A stretch of DNA of 64,000 nt, from the NCBI RefSeq assembly GCF_000403355.2, contig NZ_KE159646.1:1330258-1394257 (forward strand), in the 5' to 3' direction. The notes beneath the pieces are model-generated. The model did no database searches and had not been told where the DNA came from. It worked only from the letters and a program-made list of their open reading frames with translations. This DNA is from Adlercreutzia caecimuris B7. GTDB taxonomy: Bacteria; Actinomycetota; Coriobacteriia; Coriobacteriales; Eggerthellaceae. The translations under genes were made by a program, and so were the position numbers. Every line of letters starts with the position of its first letter. Positions within the stretch are counted from its first letter, which is position 1. Below are positions 8,381 through 15,142 of this stretch, in pieces.

Positions 8381-9658
8381 CTACTCCCCCAGGTACTCGC
8401 GCTGGCGTTGGCGGGCGAGCTGGAGGCCGCGGGCGACGAAGCCCTGGCCGAACACCTCGCGGATCTTCCAGGCATAGCGACTCTCGGGCTCGTCGAACTT
8501 GCGGCGCTCGAAGGCGAGGCAGTCGTGCACCGACTCGCCGAAGTCGGCGTAGAACTCCTCCATCTGGTCGATGAGCCTCTTCGCGGCCTTCACGACCGAC
8601 TGAGCGCTGCCGTCGGGCTGCACGATCTTCACCGTCTTCAGGTCGTAGTGCGCCGCGTTCTTGAAGTTCTGCACGGCCTGCACCTGGTCCTTCGGCGCCA
8701 AGCGCGGGCCTTCCGTGGAAGCGGCCCACACGAGGAACAGCTGGCTGAACAGCACGTCGCGCTCGTCGATGCCGGCGCGCACGAGCGGGTTCAAGTCCAC
8801 CATGCGCAGCTCGATATGGCTGATGCCCTCGCGCAGGCCCTCCAGGCTGTAGGGTCCGAAGTTCTTCAGGCGGATGGGGTAGTACAGCTCGGAGGGGTAG
8901 CGAATCATGCCCGTGTCGATGTAGGACTGGATGGAGTCGGCGTAGGCCGCCGCGCTCGTGTAGTCCAGAATGGGCGCGAAGAAGTTCCAGTAGCCGAGCT
9001 CGGAGCAGCGCACCGTGGCCAGGCCCTGGAACAGGTCGCCGCCGATCTTGCCCTTCTCCACGAAGGACGAGTCCATAACGGGGCTCGCGGCCATGACCGC
9101 GGTGAGGATCCAGCCCCAGGTGACGCAGTTCTCGGCCAGGCGCACGTACAGATCGTCCCGATAGGCGCCGAAGTCGTCGCCGCCGGTGAGGGCGAAGTCG
9201 GCCCGCAGCAGCTCCTCGCCGAGGGAGTAGTTGATGTGGATGCCCGAGAAGGCCATCTTGTAGCGGCCATAGCGGTCGGAGAGGTACTCGCGGTAGGCGG
9301 TCTTGCCGACATCGTCGCCGAAGTACTGGGCGATGGGGATGTCCTTCTCCCCCAGGATATAGGGCGGGTTGGAAAAGGGCCAGAGCAGCTCGCGCTCGGG
9401 CAGGTTCGCGATGGCCCGCTGCACGAGGCCGTTGTAGTGCTCGAGCGACTGCACCGCCTCGGCCGGCGTGGCGCACACCGGCGTGTTCACCTCCACTTGG
9501 TTCTCGGAGAAGTCGCGCACGATGTGCACATCGTCGGCGAAATCAGCCGGCGTGTGGGCCAGAAAGCCACCGCCGTCGATACGCAGGGATTCTTTCTCCA
9601 GCCCGAAGCCGCCTTCCAGAAGATGGGCGCGGACCGATTCATCGTGGGCATGCAGCAT
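8381..9658 (-). CDS. gshA: Glutamate-cysteine ligase
   Basis: A 425-residue enzyme joining glutamate and cysteine with ATP to give gamma-glutamylcysteine. The N-terminal GFGLEKESLRI motif and the ENQVEVNTP and FSGIHINYSLGEELL segments are typical of GshA-like ligases related to the N-terminal half of bifunctional GshAB. ATG at 9658 has a strong GGGAGG site five bases upstream; the longer reading lacks one. No glutathione synthetase is adjacent, so the product may be gamma-glutamylcysteine itself. The gene stands alone, with the decayed MNT/HepT pair downstream. Confidence 0.85.
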   Translation of the reverse strand: MLHAHDESVRAHLLEGGFGLEKESLRIDGGGFLAHTPADFADDVHIVRDFSENQVEVNTPVCATPAEAVQSLEHYNGLVQRAIANLPERELLWPFSNPPYILGEKDIPIAQYFGDDVGKTAYREYLSDRYGRYKMAFSGIHINYSLGEELLRADFALTGGDDFGAYRDDLYVRLAENCVTWGWILTAVMAASPVMDSSFVEKGKIGGDLFQGLATVRCSELGYWNFFAPILDYTSAAAYADSIQSYIDTGMIRYPSELYYPIRLKNFGPYSLEGLREGISHIELRMVDLNPLVRAGIDERDVLFSQLFLVWAASTEGPRLAPKDQVQAVQNFKNAAHYDLKTVKIVQPDGSAQSVVKAAKRLIDQMEEFYADFGESVHDCLAFERRKFDEPESRYAWKIREVFGQGFVARGLQLARQRQREYLGE

Positions 9659-9812
9659 GGTTGCCTCCCAAGGGCGCGTTGGCGGAGTCGAGCCCGCCAA
9701 ATCTGATGTTCACGCTTAAGTTTACCAGTTACGACTTACGGCCACGGGAACAACAGCGCAATGCCATCGATCGGTCAACGACGCTGCGCCGGCGCGCAGC
9801 TGGCCTCCTACT

Positions 9813-9942
9813 GGGAAGAAAACGACGGTTCTCGTAGCTCTCTGGAAGAGGAAGTCCTTTCAAAACTTTTGCGAACAGGGAAAACTCGAACTAGATCCTC
9901 TGCCGAGAGGCCTCTGACTACGAGAACCGTCGTTTTCTTCCC
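9813..9942. repeat. 130-bp element with perfect 25-bp inverted ends
   Basis: The 25 bases at 9813-9837 (core AAAACGACGGTTCTCGTAG) are exactly complementary to 9918-9942, with an 80-base interior that has no reading frame of note. The two ends can form a long hairpin as RNA or DNA. A related core (AAAATGACGGTT) opens the hairpin element at 50772-50911. It lies between the divergent glutamate-cysteine ligase and tRNA-Lys. A miniature inverted-repeat element or structured RNA are both possible. The rest of 9659-10016 shows nothing further. Confidence 0.75.
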
Positions 9943-10016
9943 AAAATCCCGTCGTCCAATTTCGCATTGACCGCGTCCCGCGCGAGCGGTAAACTATACG
10001 CTTGCGTGAAGGAGTC

Positions 10017-10092
10017 GGGCCTTTAGCTCAGTCGGTAGAGCAGGGGACTTTTAATCCCAAGGTCGCGGGTTCGATCCCCGCAGGGCCCACCA
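10017..10092 (+). tRNA. tRNA-Lys (anticodon TTT)
   Basis: A full cloverleaf can be drawn: acceptor GGGCCTT pairs with AGGGCCC, D-loop AGCTCAGTCGGTAGAGC, anticodon loop CTTTTAA with anticodon TTT, T-arm GCGGGTTCGATCCCCGC, and an encoded CCA end at 10090-10092. Confidence 0.97.
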
Positions 10093-10147
10093 CTTTTCTC
10101 AAGCTCGGCAACGTAGCCGCGCCCGCATCACGCATTCGATACGGCAC

Positions 10148-10221
10148 TGGGGTATCGTCCAACGGCAGGACTCTGGTTTTTGGTACCAGCTACCTAGGTT
10201 CGAATCCTAGTACCCCAGCCA
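10148..10221 (+). tRNA. tRNA-Gln (anticodon TTG)
   Basis: Acceptor TGGGGTA pairs with TACCCCA; the anticodon arm CTGGT-TTTTGGT-ACCAG gives anticodon TTG; T-arm CTAGGTTCGAATCCTAG; encoded CCA at 10219-10221. It lies 55 bases after tRNA-Lys, probably in the same transcript. Confidence 0.97.
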
Positions 10222-10293
10222 TTTCCTTTCCCCTCTCAGCAATGAATATATTTCAGAGTCGTGCGGGATGGGGATTCGAGCTGCATCCCCTCC

Positions 10294-11817
10294 CTACCGG
10301 GCGCCCTTCTCGGTTTTCGCGACGACGAGGAACAGGGCGAGCGCGCAAGCGCCGATGGCGGCCATGGCAAGATACAGGTTCGCGTACCCAATGAGCGGCA
10401 CCACTGCCCCCAGCAAGATGGGGCCCACGCCCACGCCCACGTCGAGCAGCATATAGAAGGTGGCATTGGCCACCGACAAGCGCGCATCTGACGTAACGCG
10501 CACGGCCATAGCCAGGCCGCACGACTGCACGGTGCCCACGCCGAAGCCGAGGAGCGCCGCTGCGCCGAGCACCATCCAGTCGTTGGACGCCAGCGCCAGC
10601 ACCACCATGCCCAAAACGAACGAGACGAAGGCCGGCACCATGACCGGATGCGGCCCCACGCGGTCGAAGGCGCGGCCGGTGAAGGGCCTCGTCGCGAACA
10701 TAGCCAGAGCGTACACGACGAAGAACACGCTGGCGGCGCGGGCCAGTCCGATCTCCGTCGCATAGGGCGTGAGGAACGTGAGCAGGCTGGAATAGCCGAA
10801 GAACAGCAGGCCGCACACCACCGAGATGGGCAGCACGCCGGCCTCCACGAAGCGCGCCAGCGGCGAGCCCTCCACCTTCGCGGCGACCACTTCTTCCAGA
10901 TGGGTAGAGGGAACCCGGCCGCAAGCCGGGCAGTCGGCATCGGCGTCGGCGCACACCGGGCACGGCGCGTCGTCCGCGGAAACGGCGGCGGCCGCGCAGG
11001 CGGCACGGGTATTATCGGCAACTGCGGCCGCGTCTTCGCGCGCCTGCTCCAAGGGGGCGTCGGCCACGGTACCGGCCACCGCATCGGAGGCCGACGCCAT
11101 CTCGGCCTCAGCTTCCTGCTCGTTCCCGCGCACCCGCGTCGACGGGGCTGGGCGCAGCAGCAGGGCCGCGGGAATGGACGCAGCTACCAGCACGCTCGCC
11201 ACGATGAACACCACCGGGTAGCCGAAGTTGTTCGCCAGGAAGATGCCCGCAAAGGGCCCGATGGCGCTGCCCAACGTGACGGACAGCATGAAGTACCCAA
11301 TGCCCTCGCCCTTGCGATCGGGCGGCACCACACTCGTGATGACCGTGGCTATGGTGGTGGAGCACACGCCGTAGGCGAACCCGTGCACGAGGCGCACGCC
11401 GATGAGCGTCCCTACCGGCTCGTTCAGCAGATAGAGGGCCGTCAGCCCCACCTCGGCGATGCAGCCGACCAGAAGCAGCGGCATACGCCCGAACCGCTCC
11501 ATGAGAGGCGCGGCAGTGAAGCGCGAGAACAGCGTGCCCACGATGAACGCGCTCGCGCAGAAGGCGGCTACGGCGGCCGGGGCCTGGTACACCGCAAGCG
11601 CATAGGCGGTCATGACCACCATGAGCATGAAATAGTTACCGGCGATGAAGAAGTTCAGCAGCGTGCCGGCCACGAAGTTGCGCGTCCAGAGGGGCTGGGG
11701 CGCGGGCTTGGCACGGGACGCCGGCGCAGTTGCGGGAACGGGGCGAACGGCGGCAGACGCCGCAGATTGGCGTGCAGGGGAAGCGGCCGGACGGGTCGCG
11801 GCAGCAGGGGCAGACAT
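10294..11817 (-). CDS. Major facilitator superfamily transporter with a Cys-rich central loop
   Basis: A 507-residue, 12-span MFS exporter-type protein. The first six spans cover about 46-222 and the last six about 325-500; the inter-span motif LMERFGRMPLLLVG near 105-118 is the MFS A-like motif. An Ala/Pro-rich tail of about 42 residues precedes span 1. The central cytoplasmic loop is unusually long (about 222-325) and acidic, and holds CPVC at 286-289 and CPAC at 296-299, which resembles a zinc-ribbon knuckle pair. ATG overlaps the UspA stop by one base (TAATG), so the two genes are co-translated. Substrate unknown. Confidence 0.8.
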   Translation of the reverse strand: MSAPAAATRPAASPARQSAASAAVRPVPATAPASRAKPAPQPLWTRNFVAGTLLNFFIAGNYFMLMVVMTAYALAVYQAPAAVAAFCASAFIVGTLFSRFTAAPLMERFGRMPLLLVGCIAEVGLTALYLLNEPVGTLIGVRLVHGFAYGVCSTTIATVITSVVPPDRKGEGIGYFMLSVTLGSAIGPFAGIFLANNFGYPVVFIVASVLVAASIPAALLLRPAPSTRVRGNEQEAEAEMASASDAVAGTVADAPLEQAREDAAAVADNTRAACAAAAVSADDAPCPVCADADADCPACGRVPSTHLEEVVAAKVEGSPLARFVEAGVLPISVVCGLLFFGYSSLLTFLTPYATEIGLARAASVFFVVYALAMFATRPFTGRAFDRVGPHPVMVPAFVSFVLGMVVLALASNDWMVLGAAALLGFGVGTVQSCGLAMAVRVTSDARLSVANATFYMLLDVGVGVGPILLGAVVPLIGYANLYLAMAAIGACALALFLVVAKTEKGAR

Positions 11818-12248
11818 TACCGGTACGCGCCTTCTTTCGCGATGAGCACGGTGATGGGCGATTCCTTCGTGACCGCGTAGCTGACGCTTCCGAGGAAGCC
11901 CTTCACGCCGCCCTGACCGCGGCTGCCCATGATGATGAGGTCGCAGCCCTCGTCCTTCGCGCAGTTCACGATGAGGTCGGCCGGCGAGGTGCCCTTGAGT
12001 ACCTTCACCTCGGCAGGGTTCGGCAGCTCGGCGGCGATAGCCTCCAGCTCCCGGCGGATGGCCATGGCGTCCTCCACCATGACGGTGTCCATACCGGCGG
12101 CTGCCGAGCCCGAGGAGAACAGGCGCATGACGTGTACGAGCACCACCTCCGCGGCAGGGTTCGACTGGGCTATCTCGCGCATGACCTCCAAGGCCCGGTG
12201 CGACGGAGCGCTGCCATCGTAGGCCACGAGGATCTTATGACACCACAT
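11817..12248 (-). CDS. Universal stress protein (UspA family)
   Basis: A 143-residue cytosolic protein with the Usp fold: ILVAYDGSAPSHRAL at the start (ATP-type DGS), then the phosphate-binding GSRGQGGVKGFLGSVS motif near 112-127. The start at 12248 (MWCHKILVAYDGS) has an AAAGGA site; the longer upstream reading lacks one. Co-operonic with the MFS transporter, so it may help set transporter activity under stress (inference). Confidence 0.85.
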   Translation of the reverse strand: MWCHKILVAYDGSAPSHRALEVMREIAQSNPAAEVVLVHVMRLFSSGSAAAGMDTVMVEDAMAIRRELEAIAAELPNPAEVKVLKGTSPADLIVNCAKDEGCDLIIMGSRGQGGVKGFLGSVSYAVTKESPITVLIAKEGAYR

Positions 12249-12357
12249 GGGGGCATCCTTTCTGTCAGCATACCTGATAAGCGGACTGTCAAGTCCTGCG
12301 ACCATTGTAGACCCGCCCGCCAAACGCCACAAATTGTTTTAGTTCTTGTTGACTGTG

Positions 12358-12386
12358 TTACAAAAATAGAACAAATGTGCTATAAT
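12358..12386 (+). promoter_or_regulatory. Promoter for the small toxin-like gene
   Basis: TTACAA (12358-12363) and a consensus TATAAT (12381-12386) are separated by exactly 17 bases. Transcription would begin near 12392-12394, at the start of the AGAACAGGTGGT sequence that is repeated in inverted orientation at 12609-12620. Confidence 0.8.
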
Positions 12387-12436
12387 CACTTACAGAACAG
12401 GTGGTAGGGTTGCCTCTGAGTTTTCTGGAGGTACCT

Positions 12437-12529
12437 ATGGTTACTTGGACAGATCTGTTTGCATTCTGCCTCGTTGTAATAGCGGCCATCAGCCTGGCGC
12501 TGGAACTGTCTCGGCGCCGGAAAGAGTAA
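12437..12529 (+). CDS. Small hydrophobic peptide, probable type I toxin (holin-like)
   Basis: A 30-residue peptide, MVTWTDLFAFCLVV... ending LSRRRKE: one membrane span (about 7-22) and a short basic tail. Size and layout match Fst/Ldr-like and 'putative holin-like' type I toxins, which insert in the inner membrane; homology itself cannot be tested here. The GGAGG site at 12427-12431 is strong with a 5-base spacing. It has its own consensus promoter and a convergent promoter downstream whose RNA would be antisense to its 3' half. It is too short to have been called by routine gene finding. Confidence 0.75.
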   Translation: MVTWTDLFAFCLVVIAAISLALELSRRRKE

Positions 12530-12539
12530 AGCCGCCCCC

Positions 12540-12617
12540 GCCTAAGCGGAAGCGGCCCCTCAACACAATTACGCAAGTATTGTGAGGCGGCCCGCCGTAG
12601 CCGCGGCGACCACCTGT
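12540..12617 (-). ncRNA. Putative antisense (antitoxin) RNA
   Basis: Predicted from the minus-strand promoter at 12623-12650. The RNA would start near 12617 with AGAACAGGTGGT, run through the symmetrical hairpin and be complementary to the 3' untranslated part of the toxin mRNA. The 3' end is a guess based on the hairpins. No transcript evidence can be obtained from sequence alone. Confidence 0.5.
12554..12592. terminator. Symmetrical hairpin, probable bidirectional terminator
   Basis: GGCCCCTCA...CAAT pairs with ATTG...TGAGG-GGCC around a 9-base loop with a small bulge. It lies 24 bases past the toxin stop, between the two converging promoters, where the shared bidirectional terminator is found in par-type loci. 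A second GC hairpin (12531-12556) overlaps its left side. No long U-tract is seen. Confidence 0.55.
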
Positions 12618-12622
12618 TCTTC

Positions 12623-12650
12623 ATTATAAGAGCCGTCGAGCGAAAGTCAA
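12623..12650 (-). promoter_or_regulatory. Convergent promoter for the putative antisense RNA
   Basis: On the minus strand TTGACT (12650-12645) and TATAAT (12628-12623) are 16 bases apart, a near-consensus sigma-70 promoter pointing back at the toxin gene. The insertion sequence starts only 18 bases beyond the -35 box, so the promoter has been left intact. Confidence 0.75.
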
Positions 12651-12667
12651 CAATCTTCTCCGCGATG

Positions 12668-14288
12668 ACGGCGTGACCTTGATGGGGGTGACGTCCCCTC
12701 GACCTCCTACCAGCCAGTTCCGGCCATTCCGGAGTCGACGGCGGCAGCATAGCGCACCTCGCCCGACGAGGAGGCCACGGATGCCCTGGGCGGCTCGTAT
12801 CCCGACCCGACGCGGGGAGGGCAGCCGGTCGCGGACAGGCCGCGCCGCTCCAGCGCGGCCGTCTCCCGGCCCTCGTCCCTGCGGCGCCTGAGGGGCGTGG
12901 CCGACCCCGCGCGGGTCCTGGGCGGCACGGCCCTGCCGGAGGCCCGCCTGCTGCGCAGCCGGGCCATGTGCGAGGCGCCCGGCCGCGACCACGCGCACGG
13001 CACCGACGCCATCCTGGACTTGTACAGGTGCTGGTTCTCCGACTCCATGGTGCCGAGCGAGGGGCCGTCCACCGCGATCAGGTCGGCGTTTCTGCGCAGG
13101 TAGGCGAGCACCCGCGGCGCGCCCTTGCGGGCGAGCCCCATGTCTATGCACGCCTCCAACAGCGCCGCGGCGGCCTCCTTCCCGCCGTCGTTGACGACCT
13201 CCACGAGCCGCCGCCCCATGGCCGCGTCGTCGAAGCAGGACAGCAGCGCGCGGTTGACGTGGAACGGGTCGAGGTGGCCGACGACCTCCACGCGCAGCGG
13301 GAAGTAGGCGCCGCCCCGCTTGCACCAGCCCTCCCCGTCGGTGCCCAGGTGCACGCGCTCCAGCGCGGACAGGTCGAACTCGGAGCCGATGGCGGCCACG
13401 GCCTCCGGCCAGAACTCCCCCGGCGCGCACGCGCACCCGTGGCGCACGCAGCGCTCGCGGGCCGCCTTGCGCCCGCGCACCACCTTGCCCGAGTAGGCCG
13501 CCATCGCCTTGATCTCCACCTTGGACGGCTCGCCGGGGGCCGTGCCCTGGAGCGCCACCCATGTGCCGTCGGCTTCGACGCACACCTGCGCAGCCGCGGT
13601 CCTGCCGCCCGGCTTTATCCCCAGGTCGAACAGGTCGCGGGCCGCGCGGGCGTCCTCCTCGGCGCAGCGCTCGCCGGCCGCGTGCACGGCGGCCATCACC
13701 GTCTTGGCGCTCACGCGCGAGCCCCCGGCCCGGGCGAGCAGCCCGGCCGCGGCGGCGTAGGACACCTCGGCGCCCGCCTCCACGAGGAGCTCCTCGGCGG
13801 CCGGCGACACCCTGGCGCCCCAGGGAAGGCCCAGCTCGTCGGCCAGCGGGACGCAGGCGCCGCCGCCCCTTGCGCGCAGCCTCCGCCAGCGGAACGAGAC
13901 GTCGCCGACGACGGTGGCCAGCGAGCGCTCCCGCACGTCGTGGACGCTCAGGCCGGAGGGGAGCTCGGCGCACAGCGCCGCGTCCAGGCGCTCCAGAGCC
14001 CGGCCCATGGCCCGGGCCATGATCGCGTGGCCCTCGGTCAGGGCGCTGCGCTCGAACGAGGCGAACGTCAGGCCGCCGGACATGAGCATGCCGGTGAAGA
14101 TGTCGGCCATGGCGGCCTCCGCGGCCGCGGATGCTGTAGAATTGCCCATCGGGGATTCCTCTCTTTCTCGATTCTTGGTCGATAAGAGATTAGGGGAATC
14201 CTCCTCGCTTTGCTCCGGCTCATCGGCCGGCCTCACGGCCGCCCTCGTCGCCGGAGTCGCTATGCATCCCCAAAAAGGTTACGCCGTG
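12668..14288 (-). mobile_element. ISLre2-like insertion sequence, intact
   Basis: About 1.62 kb. The left end ACGGCGTGACCTTGATGGGG and the complement of the right end ACGGCGTAACCTTTTTGGGG form imperfect terminal inverted repeats. CTCCGCGATG occurs immediately outside both ends (12658-12667 and 14289-14298), a target duplication of 9-10 bp as expected for ISLre2 elements. One full-length transposase fills it. The preserved direct repeats indicate a fairly recent insertion into the gap between the toxin locus and the HD-domain gene. Confidence 0.85.
12707..14149 (-). CDS. ISLre2-type transposase
   Basis: A 480-residue transposase of the UPF0236/ISLre2 type. Recognisable segments are VHLGTDGEGW, VVGHLDPFHVNRALLS and MESENQHLYKSRM, spaced as in that family and likely holding its acidic catalytic residues. 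ATG 14149 is preceded by GAGAGGAA; the longer reading extends toward the IS end. No frameshift is seen. GC content is higher than its neighbours. Confidence 0.85.
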   Translation of the reverse strand: MGNSTASAAAEAAMADIFTGMLMSGGLTFASFERSALTEGHAIMARAMGRALERLDAALCAELPSGLSVHDVRERSLATVVGDVSFRWRRLRARGGGACVPLADELGLPWGARVSPAAEELLVEAGAEVSYAAAAGLLARAGGSRVSAKTVMAAVHAAGERCAEEDARAARDLFDLGIKPGGRTAAAQVCVEADGTWVALQGTAPGEPSKVEIKAMAAYSGKVVRGRKAARERCVRHGCACAPGEFWPEAVAAIGSEFDLSALERVHLGTDGEGWCKRGGAYFPLRVEVVGHLDPFHVNRALLSCFDDAAMGRRLVEVVNDGGKEAAAALLEACIDMGLARKGAPRVLAYLRRNADLIAVDGPSLGTMESENQHLYKSRMASVPCAWSRPGASHMARLRSRRASGRAVPPRTRAGSATPLRRRRDEGRETAALERRGLSATGCPPRVGSGYEPPRASVASSSGEVRYAAAVDSGMAGTGW

Positions 14289-14301
14289 CTCCGCGATGCT
14301 C

Positions 14302-14901
14302 CTACTCTGCGACGAAGGTGTCGCGGTCGGGAGCGAAGGACTGCATGGCCTCGATGGTGCGGGCGAACAGCTCGTCCAATTCCCAGCCGAGCATCTCCGC
14401 GCCGCTCGCGATGACCTCGCGGCTCACGCCGGCGGCGAAGCGCTTGTCCTTGTACTTCTTCTTGAGTGACTTCACATTGAAGTCCATGACCGACTTGCTC
14501 GGGCGCATGACCACGGCCGCGCCGATGAGCCCGGTGAGCTCCTCGGTGGCGAACAGGATCTTCTCCATCTGCAGCTCGGGCTTGGGAAGGTCGGGGTTGA
14601 AGTCGGAGGTGTGCGATTGGATGGCGCGGATGAGCTCGGGCGTGCCGCCGGCCTCCTCGATGAGCGGCGCGGCAAACAACGTGTGCTTCTCCGGCTCATC
14701 GTCGTGCTCTTCCCAATCCAGGTCGTGCAAAAGGCCCACGATGCCCCAGAACTCCTCGTTTTCCGGATCGTACTCGCGGGCGAAGTAGCGCATGGTCTGC
14801 TCGACGGTCTCGCCATGCTCGATGTGGAAGGGATCCTTGTTGTGGGCGGCGAGCAGCTCGAAAGCCTCCTCGCGGGTCATGCCGGCGGAAAGTGCGCTCA
14901 C
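14302..14901 (-). CDS. HD-domain phosphohydrolase-like protein
   Basis: A 199-residue cytosolic protein with the HD metal motif: H at ...HIEHGETV, LLHDLDWEEHDD (the HD pair), and later IRAIQSHT. This pattern matches small HD hydrolases related to HDIG proteins; substrate unknown. The start is GTG at 14901, chosen because AGGAGG lies five bases upstream; the ATG at 14880 has none. Its stop is only 14 bases from the insertion sequence, whose duplicated target lies just outside the gene. Confidence 0.75.
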   Translation of the reverse strand: MSALSAGMTREEAFELLAAHNKDPFHIEHGETVEQTMRYFAREYDPENEEFWGIVGLLHDLDWEEHDDEPEKHTLFAAPLIEEAGGTPELIRAIQSHTSDFNPDLPKPELQMEKILFATEELTGLIGAAVVMRPSKSVMDFNVKSLKKKYKDKRFAAGVSREVIASGAEMLGWELDELFARTIEAMQSFAPDRDTFVAE

Positions 14902-15142
14902 AGGCGCCTCCTCTCGTCTCGTGTTTTCGCTTGGGAACACTATAGCGCCTCCCATGGCGTGCGACCGTTGGAATTCGCCCCACGAAGAGCAGGGCGCCGC
15001 TGGAGATACCTCCAACGACGCCCCGAAAACGTTGCGCGAGACGGGCACCCGGCACCATACCGGAAGAGCCCGCACCCGAGGGGAGTCCCTGCGCTTAAGG
15101 GGCGGGCCGCACCCGATAAGCGACCCGCACTCGAACCGATTC

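Larger units (their letters stand above)
12394..12620. repeat. 12-bp inverted repeat flanking the toxin-like gene
   Basis: AGAACAGGTGGT at 12394-12405 recurs as its complement at 12609-12620. Because each copy starts a predicted converging transcript, both RNAs would carry the same 5' sequence, and within the sense RNA the 5' and 3' ends could pair. Such end repeats are the recognition sites in Fst/par-type type I systems. Confidence 0.8.

Noticed and set aside
10648-11880. Long plus-strand open frame opposite the MFS gene
   Set aside because: His/Arg/Gly-rich, no family features; it is the complement of the real MFS gene, a common artefact in GC-rich DNA.
12624-13973. 449-codon minus-strand frame overlapping the transposase
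   Set aside because: Arg/Gly/Ala-only composition; the other frame encodes the ISLre2 transposase.
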